Assembly: GCF_963259705.1 (NCBI RefSeq)
Contig: NC_081841.1
Span: 86,937,063 to 87,001,062, forward strand
Origin: Myotis daubentonii
Lineage: Eukaryota > Chordata > Mammalia > Chiroptera > Vespertilionidae
DNA length: 64,000 nt
Direction: 5' to 3'
A program made the position numbers and the translations under genes. Under the pieces are notes generated by a model. It worked only from the letters and a program-made list of their open reading frames with translations. It was not told the DNA's origin and searched no databases. Within the stretch, counting starts at the first letter, position 1. Each line of letters opens with the position of its first letter. Positions 45,226-56,030 of this stretch are shown one piece after another.

Positions 45226-47690
45226 TGCTATGCTATTCTCATCTGGTAAGCTTTGTTTTTCATTACCTCAATCATAATTAGTAATATTTTCCTAAGATTA
45301 TTCTGTCCCAAACAGTCTCTTAAGGTTGCTCTATTTCTACATCGGTTAGTTTTTGTTGTGAAACAAACCACTTCAAAACTAAATGGCGTAAGCTTTTCAG
45401 GATCCAGGAGCCTCCCGACCCATCAGTTCCTGTACTGTCCCTGCAGTCCATGTAATCCGATGGTCCCTGTCCTACCAGCCCCGCCCTCCTGTGTCCCGGG
45501 AGGTGCCTCAGTCCCAAACCATGCGTGGTGTGCTCAGGCCTGCCCCGCTTAGTGCTGTCTGTGATCCTGAGCCCCCAGAGACTGCCAGGTCCCAGTGGAC
45601 ACGGGAGAAATAGTGAGGAGCTGGGAAAACCTGAGCAAAACTCGCACTTTCTGGTTTGATCTCCATCCATAGTCAACGGCACAATATCAGAGAGTATTTC
45701 TCTGTAGAGTTTTAGGCACCAACAACATCTGTTGAAAGTAAAATGGAACGTTTTTCTCAAGATATTGATGTGATTAGACCTAATAATATTGTACAACATC
45801 TACTAACCCAGGAATTCAAAGGGTATGAATGGATTTTCCCGGTTTCACGTGAGGAAAAACTATATCCCAAGAGGAAGAAGTGTAAAGAGTCACCAGATTG
45901 CATCTTTATTTTTAATTCTTTCACTCATGACCACTGTTAATCGAGTTTGCAAACTTGACCTTTATCCATTTGGAAACACGTTGCAGGTGCTATTTGATTT
46001 TTTGAAGGTATGTTTAGCTTTTAATGTGAAACAGTTTACTTAGAGCCACTCTACAAGTCCATGGTACTGTGCTTCATTCTTACTTCTTTCATCAATTAAA
46101 TTGCTTTGCCAACAAGGACTTTTTGTCTTGCAACAACAGTTTCACAAACTTTATGTTGGGCAACAGTATCAATAACCATTTTCTGGAACAAGATTTATTA
46201 AAATTGCCTTAGATTGCTGGCTAGTCATTCAGACTGTGCATGCAAAAATACATTTATAAAAAAAAACACTATAGTATATAAGACTTTCAACCAGAAAAAA
46301 TAAATGTGATATTTTAAACAAATAAATAAAAGAGTAAATATTAAGTGGTTTATAGGACCAATGATTTATTATTTCTCTCAGTTCTTCCGGTCTCAGTCGA
46401 CTTGATACGGTCTGAAAAGTCTAAGATGGCCTCAGTCCCCTGTCTGGGGCCTTAGACCGAACAGCTGGGAGGCTTAGCCCCTCCCCACATGGTTTCTCCT
46501 ACTCCAGGAAGTTAGTTTAGGCTTCTTCAAAGGGTGTTCTTCTGGTTCCCAGCAGCAAGAGAGCAAGCCCCAGTATGCAAGGACATTTTAGGTTTCTTCT
46601 GGGTGGTGTTTGCTCATGTCCCATGGGGAAAAATAAGTCACACAGTCAAATTCAGTAACAAGGGTAGCGAAACAAGCTCCCCTGTTTGATGAGAGGGGTG
46701 GCTAGGTCACACTGCAAAGGGACATTTGTGTAGGGGTGGAAAGGACTGTCACGCCCCACCTTTGCAAACCACCTACTTTGCTCCCCCTCTGGCCATAGGG
46801 ACAGCTGAGATGAGCTGTCGCAGCGGAGCCCTGCACAAATTGCTGACCCAGCAATTGTGAGGAAAAAATTCTTGCCATTTAGGTCACAAATTTTTGAGGA
46901 CATTGGTTGTACTGCAAAAGCTAACTGTAACAACTTCTGAATCTATACAGTAGCTAAAAGTTCCAATATTGTTCCAGTTTCCTTTTTAAAACTCACCTTA
47001 TTTGTTTTTACTTTAAATTGTTTTAAAGTAGATTAGAGACATCAGGTGACTTCCCCCCACCATTTCTATTAAGCAAGATAGATAACAGAGGGTTGCTCAT
47101 ACATGAAAGTCAAGTGTAAATTAGGTACTGGAAAATTCGGGCATGCCTCTCCCCCCCTTCCCCTTCTACACCAACTCACCAATGGAGAGAAGGAAGAGGG
47201 TTTACTGAAACAACCACAAAAAACAAAACACACATTTGATTAAGAAACACTGTAGGAGAAACCACCATGTGCTTTTCTCCTCAATGTGACATATTAAGGC
47301 CAAACTATAAGCAATGCATGTCCTTATGAAGGCTCTCAGAATTCATAGAACAGATTCCAAGTCAAAAAGAAAAAAAAAAAAAAGCAGGCTGGCAACTCTG
47401 CTCCAAGTTTTAAATATAAAAGGAAACACTTCCACTTTCCCCGCCTATCACTACTCAAGCTGCGTTTCCGAACTAGGTCTTCATCAGAAGGTAGCAGAAT
47501 ACACGCTGACACAGAATGGAGGACTCCCAGATTTTCACTTTGCCACTAACCAGCTATTTGAGCTCAAATAAATCAGTTGACCCATCTGGGTCCGTACTTT
47601 CACAACTGTTAATTGAAAGCGTCAGAGCAGGTGACCTACCTAAATATTGCTCTTCTAGAAATTAAATAACTGATTCAACCTCATACCAGT
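45226..47690. other. Unassigned; possible old repeat in two parts
   Basis: 45337-45395 (gtgaaacaaaccacttcaaa) and 46340-46930 (gatttattatttctctcagt, then gtcacactgcaaagggacat) look like two parts of one ancient LTR-like repeat. Between them is ~0.95 kb with a GC-rich left side and a 65-codon frame at 45743-45940. I cannot identify that middle segment. Confidence 0.35.
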
Positions 47691-47694
47691 CAGT

Positions 47695-47915
47695 GTAGCA
47701 TTGTGGTCAAGAGCATGAACTTTGTTATCAAAAGGAACCAGTTTGGGGGCCAGCTCAGTCACTGACCAGCTGTAGAATCTTGAACAGGTATCTTAAATTC
47801 TCAGTGTCCTCATTTGTAAAATGAGAACAATAATTGTGTTAGACTCTGCTAATTAGGAGATAATGCATCTCGTATGTTCAGCATATGTGTGGCATATGAG
47901 GAGGTGCTCAGGAAA
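47695..47915 (+). mobile_element. MIR SINE
   Basis: gtggtcaagagcatgaactt, ggccagctcagtcactgacc, agctgtagaatcttgaacag, tcctcatttgtaaaatgaga and gaggtgctcaggaaatgcg are in MIR order, close to full length. Confidence 0.88.
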
Positions 47916-49055
47916 TGCGTCTTCATGCTGTTGACAAGAACCTAAAGTTAGAATCAAAAGGTCCTAAACCATGTCTGTTAGCCCTGTCCACACTGTCATC
48001 AAATACATAGGTCAGGTCACATGATCCACACAGGAATCCTAAAGCTGCCCCTCTCACCATCACCCGAACCTCAGCTCTGCTTGCATGTCCTGGGGACAGG
48101 GCAGAAGTAGAACTTCCAGAATCCACAGAACATTCTAGAGCTATGCTCTCCCTGCCCAAGCTGTTTTACTTCCCTTTTTAAAAAACTTTCAATTTCAAGT
48201 CCGAGAAAGAAAACGAGATTCGGGATCTGAGTCGAAAGGAGAGGAGAATGGCGGACTGTGCAGACTAACTGACTTCTTCCCTGGTTCGCAGTGGCGCTCC
48301 CAGCCCAGGTCGCAGAGTGAAGGCTGTTTCCCAGTCATCGGCTTGGAACGGGATACTCAGCTTCACCACAGTTCTCACCTCTCCCTCTCCCCCCCCCCCC
48401 CCCCCCCCCGTGTGCAGGGGAAAACAAATGCACCTAAAACATCAAAGTGGTTTTATTCTTCAACTAAAAACAACTCTGTCCATTCACAAAATGAAAAGTA
48501 ATAGAGAGTTAAACCGCAAGAAGAATCTACTATTCAGTCTTTAAGGCTCTGCGTTGTAATTGCAAAGGATGATCACAAAACAATAGCAGTGTGGGGAACG
48601 GGGAGTCTCAGCACCCTGCACTCTGTCTAAGCCAGTCAGTCCAAGAAGAATTTGTATGCAGGCAGGGCCCGGGCAGGAGGACGAGTGAGTGCCCACATAC
48701 CAAATGAATCAATAATTAAAAGTCATAAAAATAAGTACATAAATGGGTCAATAAAATACATTCTATCCTCCTGCTTTGACAACTCTATCTTCTTAATAAC
48801 AAGGAAGAGCAGGTTCGCATCCAGTCTTCTTGGACTCCTCAGTTCCACACTGAGTCGCGCTGACCCCTGCTCACCCCTTCTCTACCCAGCACCACAGCAG
48901 CCTCAAAGCACAGTGGAGTATAACCCAGCTCCCACATCCAAGCAGTTCAAGCCCTGAGGGTGAGCTGGTGCTTGGCAACCCCAAGGCCCAGAAATGCACA
49001 ATAAATGCACAATAGTCTGTGGTCACAACAAACTCAGGGCAGATGCCCACACAGG
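47916..49055. other. Unassigned; small CpG cluster and C-run
   Basis: 48190-48370 holds several CpG sites (aagtccgagaaagaaaacga, gattcgggatctgagtcgaa, gagaatggcggactg). A C21 run follows at 48389-48409. No gene recognised. Confidence 0.4.
48389..48409 (+). repeat. C homopolymer, 21 bases
   Basis: Uninterrupted C after ctccctct. A run of this length is prone to replication and sequencing error. Confidence 0.95.
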
Positions 49056-49063
49056 CACTAGAG

Positions 49064-49275
49064 CAGTGGTTCTCAACCTTCTGGCCCTTTAAATACAGTT
49101 CCTCATGTTGTGACCCAACCATAAAATTATTTTCGTTGCTACTTCATAACTGTCATGTTGCTACTGTTATGAATCGTAATGTAAATATCTGATATGCAGG
49201 ATGGTCTTAGGCGACCCCTGTGAAAGGGTCGTTCGACCACCAAAGGGGTCGCGGCCCACAGGTTGAGAACCGCTG
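49064..49275 (-). mobile_element. SPIN non-autonomous hAT transposon (212 bp)
   Basis: On the minus strand it starts CAGCGGTTCTCAACCTGTGG, continues through the SPIN-typical gacccctttggtggtcgaac and acaggggtcgcctaagacca, then tgcatatcagatatttacat and caacatgaggaactgtattt, and ends aaggttgagaaccactg. Flanks are cactagag (49056-49063) and caccagag (49276-49283), an 8-bp duplication with one mismatch. The A/T-rich middle of longer SPIN MITEs is deleted after gaccatc. No transposase. Confidence 0.93.
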
Positions 49276-49283
49276 CACCAGAG

Positions 49284-50336
49284 TCTGGCCTAGGGAGTTC
49301 ATGGAGCCCAGGCATCCAGGCATGGTCTGGAAAGAGAGCATGGACTTTAGATGTGTATGTACCCTTGGGCCTCCCAGACCCCTTGCCCAGTATATCCCAA
49401 GGAAACCAGAACAGGGCCCCTTTGAGCTTGGGACCCAGGACAGGGACGCCTCTTGCCTTGGTCTAAGAGCCACACCAACTGGAGCCTCTCCTCAGAATCT
49501 TCTCAGTCCTCCGCCCAGGGGTTGTTCCGTAGCGAGATTCCTCCTCACACCTTCGCCCACAGACAAATGGCCTCTATAGAAGTCCCTTGCCCTTCAGCTT
49601 TTTTTGGTGGCACCTCCACTCTCACAATCTTCTCCATAAATCGCAAGCAAATGTCAGCCAACCAGCTTCTTTCTAATGTCTCACTCCTGACATTATTCTT
49701 TCATCTGAAACTGCAGTCCAAATTCCTCATTTCCTCCAAATTCAGAAAGCTTGTTTTTTTTTCTTGACATTTTATCCTGCCCCAGAATAATTCTGTTCAA
49801 TTACCCTTCCCCCAAGGGGAAAATGGGGAATACAGATGACCATGGGGACAATGACCATCTTAAAGTCATTGCTTCTCCCCCACTTCCCATAAGAGACTAG
49901 TGCTCAGCTCCTTTTTTAAATTAATAATTACTCATATCTAACTTTGTGTCTTTATCCCTGGGCCTTGATTGTTTCCTAATTTTATTAGAATTCCCTTTCT
50001 TTGAGATTATCCCTACTAATAGCTCAAAAGCTGAAATCAATTCAACCAAAACCAAAGTTATCATCCTGGTACCCCTTTTGCTAGGCACAGCGGGTGCTCC
50101 TCATTCCTCTGCACAAAAGATAATCAGAGAGCCCTCACTAGCAGCTGCCTTTACCAGCAGTCACTTTCTCTGCCTCATGCGCATCCCACTCCTCACCTGC
50201 CTTCCCTCTTTCACTCACTTTAAGCTTTCTCGCCTTTGTCCATTTCTCTCATACTTCTCTGTGCTTTTTCAATATAACTCTCTCTGTTCTAAGCAAGTAC
50301 CATCTTCTCAACAGGATTTATTAAAAGCCCTCCTCA
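49284..50336. other. Unassigned, C/T-rich in places
   Basis: No family recognised. Open frames near 49207-49579 partly overlap the SPIN element and are not supported. 50040-50340 is pyrimidine-rich without a clear identity. Confidence 0.4.
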
Positions 50337-50568
50337 CCCGTCAGGCGTGACTCAGTGGTTGAGTGTCGACCCATGAACCAAGAGGTTGCCAGTTTGATTC
50401 CCAGTCAGGGCACATGCTGGGTTGCAGGCTCGATACCCAGTAGGGGGCATATAGAAGGCAGCTGATTGGTGTTTCTCTCTAATCAATGTTTCCATTTCTC
50501 TATCCCTCTCCTTTCCTCTCTCTCTAAAAATTCAATAAAAACATATTCAAAAATTAAAAATAAAATGT
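50337..50568 (+). mobile_element. VES SINE
   Basis: Head cccgtcaggcgtgactcagt, box B-like ccagtttgattccc, and tail aaaattcaataaaaacatat. Imperfect duplication aaaagccctcctca / aaaagccctcatca at the flanks. Confidence 0.92.
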
Positions 50569-50969
50569 AAAAAGCCCTCATCAAGGGCAGTGTGCCCTGT
50601 CAGCAGGCCAAGGCGTAGGGAAGATATCCAGCTGGCAGAGCTGGCAGGCTATGCTCTTTCAATCAGCTCTTTGAGCTCCACCGCACTGAGAAAAACTGCG
50701 GAGAAAAACAGGGCCGCCTTCCTGGGTTTGCATCCCAGGCTTCATTTGGTTTCATGTTTTGTCATCTTCCTAAAATTCTTTAAAATGTTATCTTTAAACC
50801 TTTTTCTATGTGAAGTTGAAGTATGGTAGCAACCATCTCAGGTAGAAACTGTAGTTTAACTCTAATCCTGTTGTTTGGCTTACCAATAGAAAAGTTACTT
50901 TGATTTTCTGAATTGTACAAATTATCCCATTTGATTAAATGCCTTATTGATTGTAATGTGAATATCCCA
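50569..50969. other. Unassigned
   Basis: Nothing recognised. The left edge of the following LTR is uncertain and may extend into this stretch. Confidence 0.4.
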
Positions 50970-51376
50970 TGTGTTGTGGTCATAGTGGTCTTAGAAAGCA
51001 CATTTTCCTTTACCTGGGAAGGACAGCACAGTTATCCCAACGTCTGAGGGCTCTAGACCCCAAACTGTAATTTAGATAAGATGCCTAAGTTTAACCCAGG
51101 TTACCCAAGGGCTCTAGACCCAAAACTGTAATTTAGATAACATGCTTAATTCTGCTTCTGTAAACTGCTTTTTTGCAAACCAGGTTCCTCATTCTAAACC
51201 CTGGGATGTAATTAATACCTTTGTGATTTTTTGCCTATATAACCTTGGAGCTGCGGCCATCTTGTTGCTATGAGATTTGGGGAATGGCCCCTCATAGTCC
51301 CAGATTGCAATAAATGTGACTCTTTAATTCCACTTCTTGAGGCGTCCTTCTGTGATTCACGGGGTACGTTTCAACA
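50970..51376 (+). mobile_element. Solo LTR of an endogenous retrovirus
   Basis: A TATA box (tatataa, 51236-51242), an AATAAA signal (51309-51314) about 70 bases later, and a CA terminus at 51376 (gtacgtttcaaca) give U3-R-U5 layout on the plus strand. No primer binding site or internal retroviral sequence follows, so this is a solo LTR or fragment. U3 carries a 61-bp-period direct duplication (gggctctagaccc at 51048 and 51109). The 5' start is approximate. Confidence 0.75.
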
Positions 51377-51748
51377 AAGTCCAATGGGACAATTGGGCAC
51401 GTGGGTGAGCAGAAGAGAACCACACGCCATGCCACTCCCTCACATAAAGCATTCGCAAAGCCCCGCGAACACAGAATTCCTGTGGGTCTACAAAGTTTGG
51501 GAGGTCAGCAAGACTGAAAGCAAGTACATGGCAACTTACATCTATGGCTGCGTAAGTGGAGTATGACCACACGTAGGAGCTATACTTTCCACTCTACCCA
51601 GAACCTGCGCCAAATGCAAAAAGAAGGCAGTGGCATTCTAAGCAATCTAAACACCCAAGAAAACTTATCTTTTGTTACTCCTAGGACTTCCCTGTATTAG
51701 CCTACCACTTACCCTGAAAATTTTGACATTATAAAAAAAGGGGGGGGG
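51377..51748. other. Unassigned
   Basis: Nothing recognised. A G-run (about 10) abuts the next VES. Confidence 0.45.
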
Positions 51749-51967
51749 GCCCTAGCTGGTTTGGCTCAATGGACAGAGCATTGGCCTGCGGACTGAAGGG
51801 TCCCAGGTTCAATTCCAGTCAAGGGCACATGCCCAGGTTGCAGGCTCAATCCCCAGTAGGGGGCATGCAGGAGGCAGCCAATCAATGATTCTCTCTCATC
51901 ATTGTTTCTGTCTCTCTCTTTTCCCTTCCTCTCTCTGAAATCAATAAAAAAATATATTTTTTAAAAA
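51749..51967 (+). mobile_element. VES SINE, first of an adjacent pair
   Basis: Near-complete head gccctagctggtttggctca, box B ggttcaattccag, body with atcaatgattctctctcatc, and tail gaaatcaataaaaaaatata plus A-run. The second VES was inserted in or just past its A-rich end. Confidence 0.95.
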
Positions 51968-51980
51968 GGTAAGATAATAT

Positions 51981-52198
51981 GCCGAAACCGGTTTGGCTCA
52001 GTGGATAGAGCATCGGCCTGCGGACTGAAAGGTCCCAGGTTCGATTCTGGTCAAGGGCATGTACCTGGGTTGCGGGCACATCCCCAGTAGGAGATGTGCA
52101 AGAGGCAGCTGATTGATGTTTCTCTCTCATCGATGTTTCTAACTCTCTATCTCTCTCCCTTCCTCTCTGTAAAAAATCAATAAAATATATTTTTTTTA
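51981..52198 (+). mobile_element. VES SINE, second of an adjacent pair, best preserved
   Basis: Head gccgaaaccggtttggctca and an intact box B. The body contains ctctcatcgatgtttctaac and the tail atcaataaaatatatttttt. The target duplication aaaaaggtaagataat is at 51963-51978 and repeats from about 52199. Of the copies here, this one looks the most capable of having been transcribed. Confidence 0.95.
51994..52048 (+). promoter_or_regulatory. Internal RNA polymerase III promoter of the VES
   Basis: A box tggctcagtgg (51994-52004) and B box ggttcgattct (52038-52048) keep tRNA-like sequence and spacing. Box B fits the GGTTCGANTCC consensus with one difference. Whether it is transcribed cannot be seen. 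Confidence 0.7.
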
Positions 52199-52215
52199 AA
52201 AAAGGTAAGATAATA

Positions 52216-52749
52216 GTTCCTTTTCCTTTCAGTCCTTCTTTGCTCATCAGTAAGTAAAAGGTATACTGTTGGTAGATGTTGCATATTAAGAAATATAAAC
52301 AGTTGAGTTAGTCTTATGCAGCATTTCCACTCTTCTGTTGTGTGAACTACCAAATGTGAAATGTACAATTTTGGTGATTCCACATATAGGCAAAATGCTC
52401 TAACATTTGCATTTAATTCTGGCATTGCATGATATAAAGATGAATGGTAAAACCACTGACATAAGTTTAAATGTCAATGTCTCTTTACTTAGAGTTGCAT
52501 AAAATGGCAAATTTAAAACATTATGAAATAGTCTGCAAAAGGAAGGAAAAAGCTTTAAATTTTAGTGCCTTTAACGGTATCTTTTTTCCTCTATTTGAAC
52601 AAGAGGCCCGAAATTTTCTGGGTCATGTGAGTTATGTAGCCACCCCTGATGAACAATGAAAAGAGATTGAGTGGGACCAAAGCTGGGCTGGAAGAGGTCA
52701 GGGCTGGGCCACAGCCCAGCAGGATGAAAACATTTGTCCAGGTCTCTTT
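52216..52749. other. Unassigned
   Basis: Nothing recognised. Confidence 0.5.
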
Positions 52750-53570
52750 GACACCAGAACCCTATATTGAAACATGTCCAGTACGTCCTATCTCATTCAG
52801 AGTTAAAACCAAAATGTTCACTATGGCTCTATCCCACCAACACCTCCCTGCCTACCTCTCTGAACTCATCTCCCACGACTCACCAGCCTTCTAAGCTCCA
52901 GCAAGGGTGTCCTACTTATATTTTCCCACCTAACAGACCTTCTTCCACCCCAGGGCCTTTGCATATACCATCACTTTTCCTAGAACACTTTGCTCCCAGG
53001 ATATCTGGAGCACCCATTTCTCTGACATTCACAGGCATCTCATCAAATGTCACTGTGCCAGAGAAGCCTTCCCTGACCACCTCCTATAAACAAGCAATAC
53101 TTTACTCACCTTGCTTTGTTTTCTTCCTTAGCACTTCCACCACCAGACCTCTCATATTATGTATGTATGTATGTATTTAAAATCTTGGCATCTGCCCTAG
53201 CCAGTTTGGCTCAGTGGATAGAGCTTTGGGCCACAGACTGGAGGGTCCCGGGTTCTATACCGGTCAAAAGCATGTACCTCAGTTATAGGCTCTATCCCTG
53301 GCACCTGGACAGGGCATGTATGGGAGGCAACCGATCGATGTACATCTCTCACATCGATATTTCTCTCTCTCTCTCTCTCTTCCCCTCCCTTCCACTCTTT
53401 CTAAAAATCAATGGAAAAATATCCTCAGGTGAGGATTAAGAAAAATAAAAATAAAATCTTGGTATCCACTGGAATGTAAGCTACATGGGGGTGGAGACTG
53501 TGTCAGTTTTATCCACTGCTATATATTCAAACTTAAACAATATAAATATGTTGAATGAATGATGCTAATA
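52750..53570 (+). mobile_element. L2 LINE 3' end, split by a VES
   Basis: Left part: cctccctgcctacctctctg, ccagggcctttgcatatacc, tctcatcaaatgtcactgtg and gagaagccttccctgaccac. Right part after the VES: actggaatgtaagctacatg, then atccactgctatatattcaa and tgttgaatgaatgatg. This is the ordered L2 ORF2 C-terminus and 3' end. A (GTAT)n at about 53158-53176 lies just before the VES. Confidence 0.88.
53194..53452 (+). mobile_element. VES SINE inside an L2
   Basis: Head gccctagccagtttggctca and tail aatggaaaaatatcctcagg, then tgaggatt. Flanks aaaatcttggcatct and aaaatcttggtatcc match with two differences. Confidence 0.94.
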
Positions 53571-53789
53571 CACTTCCTAAAGTCTGAAGTTATTTAGATT
53601 GAGATAAGAAAAGTGTATTTAATATGGAGGCATAAAGCTGGATAGACTTTTATATATTACAAAATAATCTCTAACTTGAATCCACAAATGGTGCCTGATG
53701 TCCAAAGTCAGGAAGCATTCTGTTTAGGGAAAACCACCCAACTCAGGCGCCAAGAAGCCTGGGGCTGAGAGAGGGGAAGCGGACTCTGC

Positions 53790-53960
53790 CTTTAATGAGC
53801 TGTGCAATCATAAGAAGTAACTAGACCCTACTAAAGCCTGGAGCCTCTTGCTACAAAACGATCATGATTTAACAATACCTGCCCTCCTTATCTCAGAGGT
53901 TTTTGCATGTAATAAATGAGATAATAAATGTAAACAGGCTGAAATGTTAAAGAAATGCTA
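53790..53960 (+). mobile_element. Possible MIR SINE
   Basis: Weak MIR-like order: agctgtgcaatcataagaag, ttgctacaaaacgatcatga and ttgcatgtaataaatgagat, then aatgtaaacaggctgaaatg. Confidence 0.5.
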
Positions 53961-55096
53961 GGGAATTGTATTTGCCCTGCTAATCAAGGAAACAGTAAGA
54001 GGAGAGGAGGCCCCGTGGAGGGGATAAGGGGGCTGTTGGGCCATTTAGCCAAGACTGGCATTTAGAGAGACTGGAATGAAAGAAGCAATGCAAAGCAGCA
54101 GATGCTGGGTCCTTGTTGATCTTTCACAGGGCGACCCCCATACATCTCTCATTTGACACGAATGTCACTGAGCCCAATTAGAATTAGCCTTTCACATAAC
54201 ATTCAAATTCCTGGACTTCCGAGCACAGCCATATAAGGGAGGAACAGACAGTGCAGATAAGAGGAGAGGAATGGGGAGGCAGAGGTTACAGGGAAAATAT
54301 GGAGATTTTTACATTCGCCACACAAAGGACAAGATGTTTCGACAAAGCCTATAATTTTGGAAAAAATTTAACTAGAGAATATTTATCTATCCAAGTGTCG
54401 GGATATCCTCTTTCCCAGTATTTCTGTGTGGGATGGGTTGTTTTTTATTCATTTTTACTTCCAGACCTTATTTTTGTTGTGTTAATTTGTTTTGTTTTTA
54501 TTTGTTTCAACTTATATTTATTTGTTTAATTTTTCATTTCCTTTTGCTGCACTCACTATGCAAGCCGATCTGTATACTTCCCACCAAAGTCACTCCCACA
54601 CAGCGCAGAATTCTCTACAGGTCAGGGTGCTCGCCTCCAAGACAGTATATTCTTAAAACTCATTTCATACTAACAATGCTCCTGCAAAGATGGTGAGGCA
54701 TAGCAAATCAAATGGTGCCTGATTTTTAATCAGGAAACTGAAGCATTTTTTGAAGCACTCTTAGATGCTTTAAATAAACCTTCTTGCATAATTTCAGGGC
54801 TCCAGATAAATTAAGCAGAACATGTTTAAAATAAAAATGCTTTGACAAGTACCAAAGAAGGGAGGTAGCAGCGGCTGTCAAAAGCGGGCAGCCTGACAGC
54901 GCTCCAAACGAGGGAAACCCTGCACTCTATTTTTAAGCCAACCTGTGTCATGTAGGAGAGGAGTAACCATGTCCCCTGATACAGCTTTTGGAGGCTGCTG
55001 GAGGCTATGTTTGCAGCACTGGAAATGGTCCTGCTACCCACACCGAGGGAAATGAGCCTTGCGATTCTGCCTTTTCCCAGGACCAAAAAAAAAAAA
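53961..55096. other. Unassigned, partly repeat-free
   Basis: No gene recognised. 54110-54250 is a candidate conserved non-coding stretch. The T-rich frames at 54251-54700 lack coding character. Confidence 0.45.
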
Positions 55097-55106
55097 AATT
55101 GTGCAT

Positions 55107-55260
55107 GCCCAGCCGGCATGGCTCAATGGTTGAGTGTCGATCTATGAACCAGGAGGTCATGGTTCAATTCCTGATCAGGGCACATGCCCGGGTTGCAAGA
55201 GCTATCCCCAGTGTGGGGCATGCAGGAGGCAGCCAATCAATGAGGCTTTTTCATCATTGA

Positions 55261-55332
<72 letters not shown>

Positions 55333-55380
55333 CTTCTCAGAAATCAGTAAAAAAAATATATAGATATGGGTTTTTTTTTT
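55107..55380 (+). mobile_element. VES SINE with expanded (TC)n
   Basis: Head gcccagccggcatggctcaa, box B tggttcaattcctg, CT tract at 55262-55327, and tail agaaatcagtaaaaaaaata. Flanks aaattgtgcat and aaattatgcat support a target duplication. Confidence 0.93.
55262..55327. repeat. (TC)n microsatellite inside a VES
   Basis: About 33 tc units within the SINE body. Confidence 0.95.
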
Positions 55381-55734
55381 TAAATTATGCATTTCCTGAG
55401 TAAAGAGAAGCATCCCTGAAGAGAAAACCAGTAGAAGCCCTCAAGTCTTCAAGAATTGGTGTGAATACCCCCTTTTGGTGCTGGTAACAAGCAAGAGAAG
55501 TGAGTAATGTCTAGTTTGAGTAACATGGAGGAAAATTAGTAGTGGTGCATAAATAAATGTGGAGGTTTAAGTAATTCCAATGAGAAACATGGACCAAATA
55601 TGGTAAGAGTGTGAATAGTAGGGCCTCGGTTACTCCAATACTGGGTCCTCAGAGAAATGATGATGATGGAGATTCATCTTACAGGGAGAAACACAAAATG
55701 ATTCAGCAGAGAGATTATGGACTCCCACTCCCCA
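55381..55734. other. Unassigned
   Basis: Nothing recognised between the VES and the MIR. Confidence 0.5.
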
Positions 55735-55865
55735 ACTTTCTAGTTAAAAGTGTGATCTCAGTTATTTAACATCTCTTAACCTTAGTTTTCCTCATCTATA
55801 AAACGGGCCTGATGACACTGTACCATAGAGGGTTGCTGTTAGGATTAAATAAGGACACAGGAAAG
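55735..55865 (+). mobile_element. MIR SINE
   Basis: aaaagtgtgatctcagttat, cttagttttcctcatctata, aaacgggcctgatgacactg and gttaggattaaataaggaca are in MIR order. Confidence 0.82.
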
Positions 55866-55867
55866 AG

Positions 55868-56030
55868 GATGGGGGTGGGGCGTAATATATGGTGACAGAA
55901 GATGGTTTGACTTGGGGTGGTGGGCACACAGTGCAATATACAGATCGTGTATCATAGAAATGTACACTTGAAACCTATATGATCCTATTAACCAATGTCA
56001 CCCCAATAAATTTAATTGAAAAAAATAACA
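55868..56030 (+). mobile_element. Retroelement 3' end, probably L1
   Basis: ttgacttggggtggtgggca, atacagatcgtgtatcatag, aatgtacacttgaaacctat and caccccaataaatttaattg, ending in an A-rich run, form a widespread LINE 3' end in this mammalian group. It is 5'-truncated. Exact subfamily not assigned. Confidence 0.6.

Noticed and set aside
50970..51400. Full provirus starting at the LTR
   Set aside because: No primer binding site, gag, pol or env text follows the LTR, and no second LTR is seen downstream.
51981..52060. Possible tRNA gene
   Set aside because: Boxes A and B are present, but the sequence continues into the VES body and tail and is repeated around the window; it is a SINE head, not a tRNA.
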